From: Cohnella faecalis
Lineage (GTDB): Bacteria > Bacillota > Bacilli > Paenibacillales > Paenibacillaceae
DNA length: 64,000 nt
Direction of reading: 5' to 3'
Assembly: GCF_003570905.1 (NCBI RefSeq)
Contig: NZ_QXJM01000029.1
Coordinates: 124,001-188,000 of the forward strand
Part shown: piece after piece, positions 8,669 through 16,755 of the stretch
Position numbering within the stretch: position 1 is the first letter of the stretch
Layout: each line of letters begins with the position of its first letter
Program-made: the position numbers and the translations under genes
The notes under the pieces: generated by a model
What the model was told of the DNA's origin: nothing
The model's input: the letters and a program-made list of their open reading frames with translations, nothing else
Database searches by the model: none

Positions 8669-9576
8669 GCGCCGTGCTTGACCGCCGCTTCGTCGATCTG
8701 ACGCACGATAGCGTCGATCCGGGCAGCGTCTTCTCCGGATATATCCTCCAATGGCGAGCGCACGCCTCCGACATTCACGCCTCTGCGGCGCAGAACTTCC
8801 TTAATACCCGCGTACATCGAGCCGTCCAGCGAGCATAGAGCGATAATAATGTCGTTAATGTCGCTTTGAATGGCGCCCGCTTCGGCAAACCGGCCATTCC
8901 GGACGAGCTTGTCCGCTTGCAGGAACAGCTCCGGCATCGCGCTGTAGGTGCCGCCGATTCCCGCGCCAGCGCCCATGATCCGACCTGCGACGAATTGCTC
9001 GTCCGGCCCGTTGAACACGATGACTTCGTCGCCGCCTGCGTTCTTGAACCTTTCGATGTCGAGAACCGGCATCGAAGAGTTTTTGACGCCGATGACTTTC
9101 GGATTTTCAAGCAGCTTCCGGAACAGCGAGGTCGTCAGCGTATAGCCCGTCGTCTGCGGAATGTTGTAGATAATAAAAGGCAGAGGCGTCGAATCGATAA
9201 TCTCGCTCCAATACCGGTAGACGGCGCTGTCCGGCAGCTTGAAGTAAATGGGCGGAATAGCGGACAATGCGTCGTACCCTAAATCTGCCGCATGCTTCGC
9301 AAGCTCCACACTGTCTCTTGTAGATGGCGCTCCGACGTGGGCAATCAGTGTCATCTTGCCTTGGAGACGACGCGCAACATGGCCGAGCACCGCCTTCCGC
9401 TCTTCCAGGCTCTGGTAGATACATTCGCCTGAGCTTCCTCCGACATAGACGCCTTGCACCCCTTTGCCGTGCAAGTAATCGCACAGCTCGTAAGTGCGAG
9501 CTTCCGAAATATCCCCTTTGTCGTCATAGCAAGCATAAAAAGCAGGTATGATGCCTTGAAACTTCGCGATACTCAT
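8665..9576 (-). CDS. nanA: N-acetylneuraminate lyase NanA (DHDPS superfamily)
   Basis: The 303-residue class I aldolase cleaves N-acetylneuraminate to ManNAc and pyruvate. It has the carboxylate-binding GGSSGE motif (46-51), the catalytic YNIPQTTG with Tyr137, and the Schiff-base Lys165 in VIGVKNSS. Both catalytic positions coincide with numbering of the E. coli enzyme. The ATG at 9576 follows a GGGGG-AG ribosome site; an upstream in-frame codon is rejected because it would cover the operator. This is the first gene of the nan operon. Closely related DHDPS enzymes act on other keto acids, but the nanE partner argues for sialic acid. Confidence 0.9.
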   Translation of the reverse strand: MSIAKFQGIIPAFYACYDDKGDISEARTYELCDYLHGKGVQGVYVGGSSGECIYQSLEERKAVLGHVARRLQGKMTLIAHVGAPSTRDSVELAKHAADLGYDALSAIPPIYFKLPDSAVYRYWSEIIDSTPLPFIIYNIPQTTGYTLTTSLFRKLLENPKVIGVKNSSMPVLDIERFKNAGGDEVIVFNGPDEQFVAGRIMGAGAGIGGTYSAMPELFLQADKLVRNGRFAEAGAIQSDINDIIIALCSLDGSMYAGIKEVLRRRGVNVGGVRSPLEDISGEDAARIDAIVRQIDEAAVKHGA

Positions 9577-9615
9577 TGAGCTCCCCCTTTTATCGATGAT
9601 GCTTGCAAATTCAAG

Positions 9616-9635
9616 ATAACACTTTCGAGTGTTAT
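9616..9635 (-). promoter_or_regulatory. Palindromic operator upstream of the nan operon
   Basis: ATAACACTTTCGAGTGTTAT is a perfect 8-bp inverted repeat around TTCG, 40 bases before the nanA start. A possible minus-strand promoter (TTCACA, 17 bases, ATTAAT) lies just upstream, so a bound protein would block transcription. The RpiR regulator encoded in the operon is the likely ligand. A related AACACT-N9-AGTGTT pair occurs at 28128-28148. Confidence 0.65.
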
Positions 9636-9802
9636 TGTAAATTAATTTCTCCAACTTTTAATTTGTGAAAATTATTTCCGCCAGAATGAAAAATGCTCAT
9701 CTGATCGCGTATTCACACGCCTGTGCGACAAATCAGTATCGTAGTATGGGTTCAATTCCCTCTCGCTATACAACCTCGGGCAGCGAACAGCACAACAAAA
9801 TA

Positions 9803-9826
9803 GCCCTCGCAACCGGGTGCGAGGGC
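9803..9826 (-). terminator. Terminator of lrgAB
   Basis: Perfect arms GCCCTCGC and GCGAGGGC with an 8-base loop, followed on the minus strand by TATTTTGTT. It lies about 45 bases after the lrgB stop. Confidence 0.8.
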
Positions 9827-9869
9827 TTGCCGAATACCATTATTCCATCGTGCTGCGCATGCTAACGAT

Positions 9870-10553
9870 TCAACCACCAGACAAGGGAATATACATAATT
9901 CCGGTCAAAATTCCGTTCACGGCCATTGCGAATCCGCTGTAGCTGCCGAGCGATTCCGACTGTCGGAGCAGCTTGGCCGTCCCGATGCCGTGCGCCGCCG
10001 TTCCGGTGGCGATGCCGAGCGGCAGCTCGCCGCTTATGCCGAGAAGCTTAAGCCAAGCGCCGCCGAGCATGCTGCCGACGAGACCGGTAACAACCGTTAA
10101 CGTTGCGCTCAATTCGGGGTTGCCCCCGGTCAGTCTGGACAGTTCAAGCGCAATGGGCGAGCTGACCGACTTGGGCATGGCGGACAAGATCGCTTCGCGC
10201 GAACCGCCGAGCCCCCACACAAGCAGCCCCGTCGATACGATTGCCGCAATGGCTCCGACGGAGATGCCGCTTAATACGGCGAGAAGCTGGAATCGGATTC
10301 GTTCCCTGTGCTTGTAGAGCGGAACGCCTAGCGCTACCGTGGCCGGCCCTAGAAAAAAAGTTAGCAGCTCTCCCCCTTTTTCGTAATACTCATAGGGAAT
10401 ATCCGCCAGCGAAAGCAGCAGAATGAGGCTCCCCGCACCGACGAATAACGGATGCAGCCAGCGAACCCGCTCGTGAACGAGCAAGCTGACCGAATAAGCG
10501 ATTACGCTCACTGCGACGCCAAAGAGCGGTTGATTCATCCACTGAGCGCTCAT
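9870..10553 (-). CDS. lrgB: LrgB/CidB-family membrane protein
   Basis: The 227-residue protein has about six to seven membrane helices and the conserved LrgB features FLGPATVALGVPLYKHRE (about 68-85) and GTAAHGIGTAKLL near residue 184. LrgB with LrgA forms a membrane complex linked to control of murein hydrolase activity and, in Bacillus, pyruvate transport. Its start overlaps the upstream lrgA by 4 bases (ATGA), as in most lrgAB operons. The family is certain; which physiological role applies here cannot be told from sequence. Confidence 0.92.
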   Translation of the reverse strand: MSAQWMNQPLFGVAVSVIAYSVSLLVHERVRWLHPLFVGAGSLILLLSLADIPYEYYEKGGELLTFFLGPATVALGVPLYKHRERIRFQLLAVLSGISVGAIAAIVSTGLLVWGLGGSREAILSAMPKSVSSPIALELSRLTGGNPELSATLTVVTGLVGSMLGGAWLKLLGISGELPLGIATGTAAHGIGTAKLLRQSESLGSYSGFAMAVNGILTGIMYIPLSGG

Positions 10554-10948
10554 AGAAGCTTCTCCTCCCGACCAGACGGCTTTTCGAGCTTTGCCGTCAC
10601 GAAACCGACAGCCGCAACTACCAGCAGCGGGCCTAGCACTACGCTAAGCGCGATCGGAAACAGCTGCGCTCCAAGCATTGGAATCAACGCCATCGCGCCG
10701 ACGATGTACGGGATGAAAAAAAGCATCATATGCTTCGTCAGCCATTGCGCCGACGCTTCGACCCATTCCAGCTTGACGAGCTTCGCGAATAACGCGATCG
10801 TAAACAGTACAAGACCGATAACGTTGCCCGGCATCGGAATATGCAGCCACTCCTTCAGCCCTACGCCAACCAAATTAAACGATAACAATATCGCGAGACC
10901 TCGCATTTCCCCCGCCACTCCCCTTTTTCCCGGTTGTTCTTCTTCCAT
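10550..10948 (-). CDS. lrgA: LrgA/CidA-family holin-like membrane protein
   Basis: The 132-residue protein has four predicted helices and the family segments FNLVGVGLKEWLHIPMPGNVIGLVLF (with the PGNVIG turn) and TKHMMLFFIPYIVGAM. CidA/LrgA proteins are small holin-like partners of LrgB. The N-terminus MEEEQPGKRG is a short charged cytoplasmic tail. The two genes overlap and form a two-gene operon ending at the hairpin 9803-9826. A LytS/LytR-type regulator, often adjacent, is not present here. Confidence 0.9.
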   Translation of the reverse strand: MEEEQPGKRGVAGEMRGLAILLSFNLVGVGLKEWLHIPMPGNVIGLVLFTIALFAKLVKLEWVEASAQWLTKHMMLFFIPYIVGAMALIPMLGAQLFPIALSVVLGPLLVVAAVGFVTAKLEKPSGREEKLL

Positions 10949-11057
10949 CCGTCTCCTTCGCTTCTAGACAATATAACAATATAACACATCCGTTATCTTG
11001 CCTGCCCGGACAAAATAGGTTGACGGTTCATTTCGTTATCTTGCTATTCCATTCGAA

Positions 11058-11091
11058 AAAGCGTACAAATGCGCAGCCCCGGGGTTATACT
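11058..11091 (+). promoter_or_regulatory. Candidate Ada-box and promoter of adaA
   Basis: AAAGCG at 11058-11063 with a nearby GCGCAG resembles the AAAGCG(C)A core bound by methylated Ada proteins in other bacteria. A -10-like TATACT follows at 11086-11091, just ahead of the adaA ribosome site. No good -35 element is present, as expected for an activator-dependent promoter. This is by analogy only. Confidence 0.4.
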
Positions 11092-11112
11092 GTCGGTGTG
11101 GAGGTGAACGTC

Positions 11113-11676
11113 ATGACAGATTCGGAAAGCGCATCGGACGAACAATGGCAGGCCATTGTCGGGAACGACGCTTCGTATGACGGACGGTTTTTTTACGCGG
11201 TCAAAACGACGGGCATTTTTTGCCGCCCATCATGCAAATCCAGGCCTCCCAAGAGAGAAAACATTCAGCTGTTCCATTCCGCAGACGAAGCGCTATCCGC
11301 CCGCTTCCGCCCGTGCAAGCGGTGCAAGCCGACCGGCCAGCGGCTGCCGGACGCCGAATGGGTCGCGCTGATTGTCGAATATATCGACCGCTATTACATG
11401 GAGACTTTAACGCTGGATAAGCTTGCGGAGCTCAGCCACGGCAGTCCCTATCATTTGCATAGAACGTTCAAGCGTGTCATGGGAACGACCCCGGTCGCCT
11501 ATATTCAACAACTTCGTATCGATAAGGCCAAGGAAGAGCTTCTCGCTTCGAATCGTCCGATCGCAGACGTCGGAGCGAGCGTAGGAATGCCGAGTCCGCC
11601 GTACTTCATTACGTTGTTCAAGAAATGGACCGGAGTTACGCCAGCCAGCTACCGGCAATCGAACACCCGATCCTAG
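11113..11676 (+). CDS. adaA: AdaA: methylphosphotriester-DNA methyltransferase and AraC-type activator
   Basis: The 187-residue protein has an N-terminal Ada metal-binding domain (about 10-80), with the four zinc Cys in FCRPSCKSRP and FRPCKRCKP; the first accepts a methyl group from phosphotriesters. An AraC/XylS DNA-binding domain follows (about 90-183; LTLDKLAELSHGSPYHLHRTFKR, GVTPASYRQ). Methylated AdaA activates the adaptive response. The ATG at 11113 follows a GGAGGTG site. Downstream genes adaB and the radical SAM gene are closely spaced and probably co-transcribed, and an Ada-box-like site precedes it. Confidence 0.93.
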   Translation: MTDSESASDEQWQAIVGNDASYDGRFFYAVKTTGIFCRPSCKSRPPKRENIQLFHSADEALSARFRPCKRCKPTGQRLPDAEWVALIVEYIDRYYMETLTLDKLAELSHGSPYHLHRTFKRVMGTTPVAYIQQLRIDKAKEELLASNRPIADVGASVGMPSPPYFITLFKKWTGVTPASYRQSNTRS

Positions 11677-11691
11677 AGGAGGCTTATGACA

Positions 11692-12255
11692 ATGGAAAAG
11701 AACGCAAAACCGAATATTTATTGGTCGCTGCTCGTCCATGACGACTGGAGCGTGTATATCGCGGCGACTGAGGAAGGGCTATGTTTCGTCGGCTCGCACA
11801 GCCGGGCCTTCGACGAGCTTGAAAATTGGAGCAATGCGCGTTTCCCCGGCAGCGCGTTAATTCGCAACGATGAGAAGCTGCAGCCTTTCGCGGCTGAGCT
11901 GATCGGCTATTGGAAAGGAACGAGAACAAGCTTCGGAATATCGTTCGACTTGCGCGGGACGCCGTTCCAGTTGGCTGTGTGGAACGCCCTTCTCGAAATC
12001 CCGCACGGACAAACGAGCTCGTATTCGGATATTGCCCGCCGGATTCAGAAGCCTGCCGCCGTTCGCGCCGTCGGCGCGGCCATCGGAGCGAATCCCGTAT
12101 TGATCGCCGTTCCGTGCCATCGCGTTATCGGAAAGAACGGCGCGCTGACCGGTTATCGCGGAGGCATGGACATGAAGACGAGGCTGCTCGGTCTGGAGCG
12201 GGACGGCGCTGACGATGGGCACAGCTTGGGAATTATTTTTCATGACGCGAAATAG
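11692..12255 (+). CDS. adaB: AdaB/Ogt-type O6-methylguanine-DNA methyltransferase
   Basis: The 187-residue suicide repair protein transfers the methyl group from O6-methylguanine to the Cys of VPCHRVIGKNGALTGYRGG (about residue 142). The DNA-binding segment TPFQLAVWNALLEIPHGQTSSYSDIARRI has the Arg-finger region PAAVRAVGAAIG. The N-terminal part is the variable ribonuclease-like domain. Two ATG codons lie close together; the one at 11692 leaves better spacing after AGGAGG than 11686. It starts about 15 bases after adaA and matches the adaA-adaB order of B. subtilis. Confidence 0.93.
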   Translation: MEKNAKPNIYWSLLVHDDWSVYIAATEEGLCFVGSHSRAFDELENWSNARFPGSALIRNDEKLQPFAAELIGYWKGTRTSFGISFDLRGTPFQLAVWNALLEIPHGQTSSYSDIARRIQKPAAVRAVGAAIGANPVLIAVPCHRVIGKNGALTGYRGGMDMKTRLLGLERDGADDGHSLGIIFHDAK

Positions 12256-12267
12256 AGGAACAAGCCT

Positions 12268-13086
12268 ATGATACCGGCATACTTTCACAAATATCCGAAG
12301 ACGCTCCTGAACAAAGGAACGGGCTTTCTGTCCGGCTACAGCCATTCGCTTAACCCGTACGCGGGCTGCTCGTTCGGCTGCTCCTATTGCTACGTTCGAC
12401 AGATGCCCGTATCTGTGTTCCGGGGAGCGGAATGGGGGACTTGGGTCGACGTCAAAATGGGGGCGGCCGAGCTGTTTCGAACGGAGCTGCAAAAAGCGAA
12501 AGCCAAAGGACCGGTGACGATCTTCATGTCGTCGAGTACCGATCCTTACCAGCCTGCCGAGCACAAGGAACGGGTAACTCGTTCTTTGCTCGAAGCTATG
12601 GCCGACGATCCGCCCGACTTTCTGTTCGTGCAGACTCGAAGTCCGCTCGTCTGCCGGGATGCCGACCTGCTGCGCCGTCTTGGAGACAAAGTCCGGGTGA
12701 GCGTAACCGTGGAGACGGACCGGGAAGATATTCGCAAACATTTTTCGCCGTATGCTCCGCCCATTAACGCCAGATTGAGGACGCTGCGGTTGCTTGCCGA
12801 CGCCGGCATTCCGACGCAAGCGACGATCGCCCCGCTGCTGCCAAGCACCGACAAATTCGCGGAAACGTTGCAAACGCTCGTCGATCGAGTCTGCTTGGAC
12901 GATTATTTCATGGGGGACGGCAGCGGAGGGAAGCGGACGCGCCGGATGGGCATTCGAGCTTTGTACGAGCAGCTTGGACTGGAGGAATGGTACGATCCTT
13001 CGGCTTACCGGGTCGTCCGCGAAAGGCTGCTGAAGGTTTTCCCGGAAGACCGGGTTTATATAAGCCAGGCGGGATTCGAGCCGTGA
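12268..13086 (+). CDS. Radical SAM protein of the SPL family in the Ada operon
   Basis: The 272-residue protein binds a 4Fe-4S cluster through CSFGCSYCY (about 34-42, the CxxxCxxC signature). It also carries the spore-photoproduct-lyase-type core segments FMSSSTDPYQPAEHKERVTRSLLE and FVQTRSPLVCRD, and a TIM-barrel-like C-terminus (GIPTQATIAPLLPSTDKF). Family members of this Rv2578c-like group have no assigned reaction; true SplB is longer and repairs thymine dimers in spores. It starts 12 bases after adaB, so it is probably induced by alkylation damage, which suggests a repair or RNA/DNA modification role. That role is inference. Confidence 0.85.
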   Translation: MIPAYFHKYPKTLLNKGTGFLSGYSHSLNPYAGCSFGCSYCYVRQMPVSVFRGAEWGTWVDVKMGAAELFRTELQKAKAKGPVTIFMSSSTDPYQPAEHKERVTRSLLEAMADDPPDFLFVQTRSPLVCRDADLLRRLGDKVRVSVTVETDREDIRKHFSPYAPPINARLRTLRLLADAGIPTQATIAPLLPSTDKFAETLQTLVDRVCLDDYFMGDGSGGKRTRRMGIRALYEQLGLEEWYDPSAYRVVRERLLKVFPEDRVYISQAGFEP

Positions 13087-13102
13087 CGAGGCCGTCCCGC
13101 CT
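13067..13102 (+). terminator. Terminator of the ada operon, overlapping the coding end
   Basis: Arms AGGCGGG and CCCGCCT span the stop codon region of the radical SAM gene and are followed by TTTATTTTTT. The stem abuts the convergent alkD stop, which lies in the U-tract. Confidence 0.65.
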
Positions 13103-13103
13103 T

Positions 13104-13790
13104 TTATTTTTTGCGTTTCATGGCGCGAATTCGCGTTTTGACATCGGGACTTACCCGGTACGATTCCGTTATTTTTTGCAGCGCCTTGTTGTAGGTGAAA
13201 TTGTCGAGCGTATTGTTCTTCAAGAGAGCCGTCGTTCGCTCGGGGAACTTCACGAAGCAGATGGACAGCGCCCATGCGACCGCCATCTTGACGTAATAGC
13301 CTTCGTGCTTGACGCCGTCAAGAAGCTCAAACGTTCTATCGATGTACTCTTCTTCGACGAAAAAATCGAGCAGCATGACGACTCCGAAGCGGGCGTCGTA
13401 TTCGCTCTCCGACGACAAATACGGGAGCACGAACGCCCATACCCGGCTCCTGTTTCCCGCCGTGAATTTTAGTCCGATACAAAAGCTGTCGCACACCGAC
13501 CAATTATCGATTTTCGGCACGAAATCGGCTACGTACCGCAGCGTCTCTTCGATATCCGCATGGATGCAGCCGATTACCATGCCTTGAAGCATCGTTTCCT
13601 CGAAGTAGTCGTCGTCCGCTTCCGCCAAGTAGGCTCGCCAATCCCCCTTAGCGATTGTACGGGCCATTTTGCGAAGCTCGGGCAACCGAACGCCAAGCAC
13701 ATTGTTAATATTCGGAATGAGCGCGGCGGAAAATAGCCGGTACTTCTCGTCAGCCGATTCGGTCAATCTTTCCTTTATCGTCTTCTCCAC
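13104..13790 (-). CDS. alkD: AlkD-like DNA alkylation repair protein
   Basis: The 228-residue all-helical protein consists of HEAT-like repeats. Characteristic segments are NVLGVRLPELRKMARTIAKGDWRAYL (about 30-56), FVPKIDNWSVCDSFC (about 90-104, with the conserved Asp-Asn-Trp and Asp) and SESEYDARFGVVMLLDFFV with the catalytic-site Arg. AlkD is a DNA glycosylase for positively charged alkyl bases that does not flip bases. It is convergent with the ada operon and lies just downstream of alkA on the minus strand, consistent with an alkylation-repair island. Confidence 0.9.
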   Translation of the reverse strand: MEKTIKERLTESADEKYRLFSAALIPNINNVLGVRLPELRKMARTIAKGDWRAYLAEADDDYFEETMLQGMVIGCIHADIEETLRYVADFVPKIDNWSVCDSFCIGLKFTAGNRSRVWAFVLPYLSSESEYDARFGVVMLLDFFVEEEYIDRTFELLDGVKHEGYYVKMAVAWALSICFVKFPERTTALLKNNTLDNFTYNKALQKITESYRVSPDVKTRIRAMKRKK

Positions 13791-13812
13791 GCGCTTGCTC
13801 CTTCTGGTTGGA

Positions 13813-14430
13813 TTATTCGAATGACAGCTCCCACAGGTAAATCGACGCGACGGAGCCGTAAGGCGCGTAGCTCGCGCGGTATCGATCGAACTGCTTCTTG
13901 GTCAGCTCCGTAAGGCCGTACAATTTCATCATGCCCCGCCGAATGGCCATATCGCCCCAACTGACGACGTCTCGCCGCTCCAAAGCATGAATCAGCATCA
14001 TTTCGGCGGTCCACTTGCCAATGCCGTCCAACGACGACAGCTTTCGAACGACTTCGTCGTCCGTCAGCTCGCGCAGTTGTTGCAGATCGAACAAGCCGTC
14101 CGATATTTTGCGGGCGATGCTTGCGATGCATATCGCCTTGTTCATCGTTATTCCGCAGCTTTGAATCTCGTCGGCCGATTTCGCAGCCAAATTTTTCGGC
14201 GTTATCTCGCCAAGTCTTATATGCATCCGTTCCCAAATCGTGCGCACAGCCTTGGCGGAAATTAGCTGGCCGACGATCGCATGAACGAGAGCGGCGAACG
14301 GATCGGGAATGACGCCGCGCTCGATCTTCCCCATACGCGCCATCGCGGCCCCAAGGATCGGGTCCGCGTTCGACAAATATGCCATTTCTTCTTCCCCGTA
14401 TGCAAAGAATTTTGTTACGACCGCAGTCAC
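13813..14430 (-). CDS. alkA: DNA-3-methyladenine glycosylase (AlkA/HhH-GPD family)
   Basis: The 205-residue protein has the HhH-GPD fold: helix-hairpin-helix LSSLDGIGKWTAEMMLIHAL (about residue 128) and the catalytic Asp in VVSWGDMAIRRGM about 25 residues later. It excises N3-methyladenine and related lesions. It is shorter than E. coli AlkA because the N-terminal TBP-like domain is absent, as in Bacillus enzymes. It precedes alkD by 22 bases and is probably co-transcribed with it. The intergenic stretch behind its start holds a 52-bp repeat array. Confidence 0.92.
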   Translation of the reverse strand: MTAVVTKFFAYGEEEMAYLSNADPILGAAMARMGKIERGVIPDPFAALVHAIVGQLISAKAVRTIWERMHIRLGEITPKNLAAKSADEIQSCGITMNKAICIASIARKISDGLFDLQQLRELTDDEVVRKLSSLDGIGKWTAEMMLIHALERRDVVSWGDMAIRRGMMKLYGLTELTKKQFDRYRASYAPYGSVASIYLWELSFE

Positions 14431-14561
14431 ATAATCTCCCTCCCATCGGTATTCCTACTATACCGCAGATGCCTGATCAATTGAGAAATTCCGAATGAAA
14501 GAGCAAGATAGCGAAATCTCTTGGAGGGGAAAATACGGATACTGGCGGACGGCGGGTAGTC

Positions 14562-14760
14562 GGGGAGTAATTGTGGCGCTTTCGAGCACAACGGAGGCTA
14601 CCGGCGAGTTGCCAGAGTGTTATTGTGACGCTTTCGAACACAACGGAGGCGAACGGTGCGCTGTCAGAGTGTAATTGTGACGCTTTCGAGCACAACGGAG
14701 GCGATCAGCGAGTTGCCAGAGTGTAATTGTGACACTTTCGGGCACAACGCGCGCTAGCGG
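14562..14760. repeat. 52-bp tandem repeat array, about 3.6 clear copies
   Basis: TTGTG starts recur at 14571, 14623, 14675 and 14727, an exact 52-bp step; each copy has the dyad TTGTG-N11-CACAA followed by CGGAGG. Weaker copies are traceable on both sides (about 14519-14561 and 14779-14830). The array fills the space between the alkA start and the terminator of the malQ operon. Its sequence is unrelated to the 51-bp units elsewhere, but the period, the single dyad per copy and the intergenic placement are alike. Nothing else recognisable lies between 14431 and 14881. Confidence 0.85.
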
Positions 14761-14881
14761 CAGGCAGCCGGATGTCGAACAGTAAATGCGGCCACTTTCA
14801 GCGCAGCCCTAAGCCGATATAGTAAAAGCTCTCGGCAATTCTCTGCCGCTGAAAGCTCCTTGCGGCAGGCCGCAAAAAAAT

Positions 14882-14910
14882 AGCGATCGCCCCCCACCGG
14901 GACGATCGCT
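14882..14910 (-). terminator. Terminator of the heptose/malQ operon
   Basis: Arms AGCGATCG and CGATCGCT enclose 13 bases. On the minus strand they are followed by ATTTTTTT, a classic intrinsic terminator, about 50 bases after the malQ stop. Confidence 0.85.
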
Positions 14911-14958
14911 TCGCTTCTATAGGCGGGCAGCTCAGCTAGCCCTAGCGCACCTTGCCAA

Positions 14959-16755
14959 TCAACCCTCTCTCGCCGCAACGCCAAGCCCGTCGTCCACGAC
15001 TTCCTTTACCGGGCCCACAAGGCGATCTTCCAACAGCTCTTCCAGCGAAAGAGGAAGAGTGAGCGACCAATTTCTTGCATATCCGTCGCCGGGACGATTG
15101 AACCTCAAGTCCGCATAGTTTCCTTCCGCGTACCCGAGTACGACCAGCCAATCGATGATGGAATGAATGCAGTAAACGGCATTGGAGCGCAACGCGCTTG
15201 CCATCGCCGCGGGAAGAACTTCCCGTCCCGCCTTGTAGCGTGAGGAACTGTCCAAGCCCATCATCTCCAAAAGCTGCTCCTTCTCCCCGTAGGTGCTGCG
15301 ATACTCCTTAACAAGTCCTTCGACCTGAAAGGCATGTCTGTCCACGCCTCTCAGCATTTTCTCCACCGTATCGACGTCGCTTCTCCATCGCAGCTTGTTT
15401 TCGTCGGAGCGAGCGGGGTCGAACAGCTTGTCCTTGACAGTCTCGTATTTAAAATCCAGATAGCCGCAGTAGCTCCGAAACCACCCCGTATCTACCGTTC
15501 CCGCTTCGTTGTCCCACCAATCCGCCCAGCAGGAGGTATCATGAGTCGATAGAACGATAGCAGTCAAATAGTCGTACTGCTTCGGATCGGTGAAGCGGTA
15601 GGTGTTCCCGTAATCTTTTTCCCAGCGCTGAAAATTAATGATCGGGATGCCGAGTCCCCGCACCTCCGGAGTGAAGAACGTGGTGAACGGACCCAAATTT
15701 TCCGCGCACAAAGTCAGCTTCGTGTTCGAAAGTATCGTCCGCAAAATTCCGGTTCCTTGCTCCTCCCACTCTTCGAAGTCAGAAGGGTAAAAAAAGCCGT
15801 TTTGCCCCTGGTTCTCCCACGGCTCCTCGAAAGGAATGCACCAAGTCCGGAAAAAAGCAGCCGGATGATCGATGCGAAGCATATGGTAGAAGTTCTCGTA
15901 ATAGGCCAATCTGTGCTTGACTAATCGATAATCGTCCGCTTTGATGCGGCTCCAATCATAGACGGGCTGATCGTCCCAACGCTGCCCTTTCGGGCTGGAC
16001 GGCTCGGAAGGCAGCCCCGAGCAGCAGTCCAGCCTGAACAGCTCCCTGTTCGACCAAGTGTCCGCGCTGTCGCTCATCGCGATGTAGAAGTAGTCGCCCA
16101 TTAGCTGCACGTTTTTGGAATCCGCGTAACGCTTAGCTTCGCTGAGCTGCTCGTACAGCTGCCACTGAACCCACTTGTGGAACTGAATCTCATTGAAGTT
16201 CTCTTGAGCGAAAGCGTCCAACGCCTCCGGATCGCGATTGCGAAAAGGCTCGCCCCATTCATCCCAACGGCCGGGGAACAGCACCTGCTTAATCGCCATG
16301 AACAGCGCGTAATCGTGGAGCCAGTACCGCTGTTTTTGCAAAAATCCGAGAAACCTCGGATCGGGGCAATCGCCGCCGATTCGCTCGAACAATCCGCGCA
16401 GCGCGGTCACCTTCGCCATTTTCACGCCGTAGTCCACAAAGCCTTTCCCGGTTGGAAAAGCTTGACGAAGCTCGGCGGCAGCCGTCTCGCGCCAGTCCTC
16501 TCGAACGCCGACAAGCCGGTCGATAGCGACATGCTCCGGATCGAGCGCGAATAGGCTCGTAGGCGCGAACACCGAGGCAATGTTATCGTTCATAGGCAGC
16601 AGTTGCAAAATCGTCTGCCCCGTCCGCTCGCACCAATCGACTGCCAGCTTCAAATCCTCGAAGTCGCCGACTCCGGCACTCCTCGCGGAATAGACGGAGA
16701 ATAGAGGAACGAATGCGCCCGCCCGCTTTCTGTGCGCTTCCCGTCTCATCATCAT
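14959..16755 (-). CDS. malQ: 4-alpha-glucanotransferase (GH77), copy A
   Basis: The 598-residue GH77 enzyme keeps the full catalytic set: nucleophile Asp in MLRIDHPAAFFR (about 293), acid/base Glu in CAENLG (about 353), and the stabilising Asp in LSTHDTSCW (about 404). GH77 enzymes transfer alpha-1,4-glucan chains between acceptors in the cytoplasm. It is the last gene of the long operon that starts with gmhA. Its start overlaps the stop of copy B by ATGA, so both are made together. Two adjacent GH77 genes with sugar-activation and GT5-like genes are unusual. The acceptor may not be ordinary maltodextrin. Confidence 0.9.
   Translation of the reverse strand: MMMRREAHRKRAGAFVPLFSVYSARSAGVGDFEDLKLAVDWCERTGQTILQLLPMNDNIASVFAPTSLFALDPEHVAIDRLVGVREDWRETAAAELRQAFPTGKGFVDYGVKMAKVTALRGLFERIGGDCPDPRFLGFLQKQRYWLHDYALFMAIKQVLFPGRWDEWGEPFRNRDPEALDAFAQENFNEIQFHKWVQWQLYEQLSEAKRYADSKNVQLMGDYFYIAMSDSADTWSNRELFRLDCCSGLPSEPSSPKGQRWDDQPVYDWSRIKADDYRLVKHRLAYYENFYHMLRIDHPAAFFRTWCIPFEEPWENQGQNGFFYPSDFEEWEEQGTGILRTILSNTKLTLCAENLGPFTTFFTPEVRGLGIPIINFQRWEKDYGNTYRFTDPKQYDYLTAIVLSTHDTSCWADWWDNEAGTVDTGWFRSYCGYLDFKYETVKDKLFDPARSDENKLRWRSDVDTVEKMLRGVDRHAFQVEGLVKEYRSTYGEKEQLLEMMGLDSSSRYKAGREVLPAAMASALRSNAVYCIHSIIDWLVVLGYAEGNYADLRFNRPGDGYARNWSLTLPLSLEELLEDRLVGPVKEVVDDGLGVAAREG

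Noticed and set aside
9665..9865. Possible 66-residue protein upstream of nanA
   Set aside because: No ribosome site, composition not protein-like, and it overlaps the lrgAB terminator.
12268..13086. True spore photoproduct lyase SplB
   Set aside because: Too short and lacking SplB-specific C-terminal features; closer to the uncharacterised Rv2578c-like group.
11857..13275. 472-codon minus-strand frame opposite adaB and the radical SAM gene
   Set aside because: It is antisense to two genes with clear catalytic motifs, and its product is Arg-rich with no recognisable domain.
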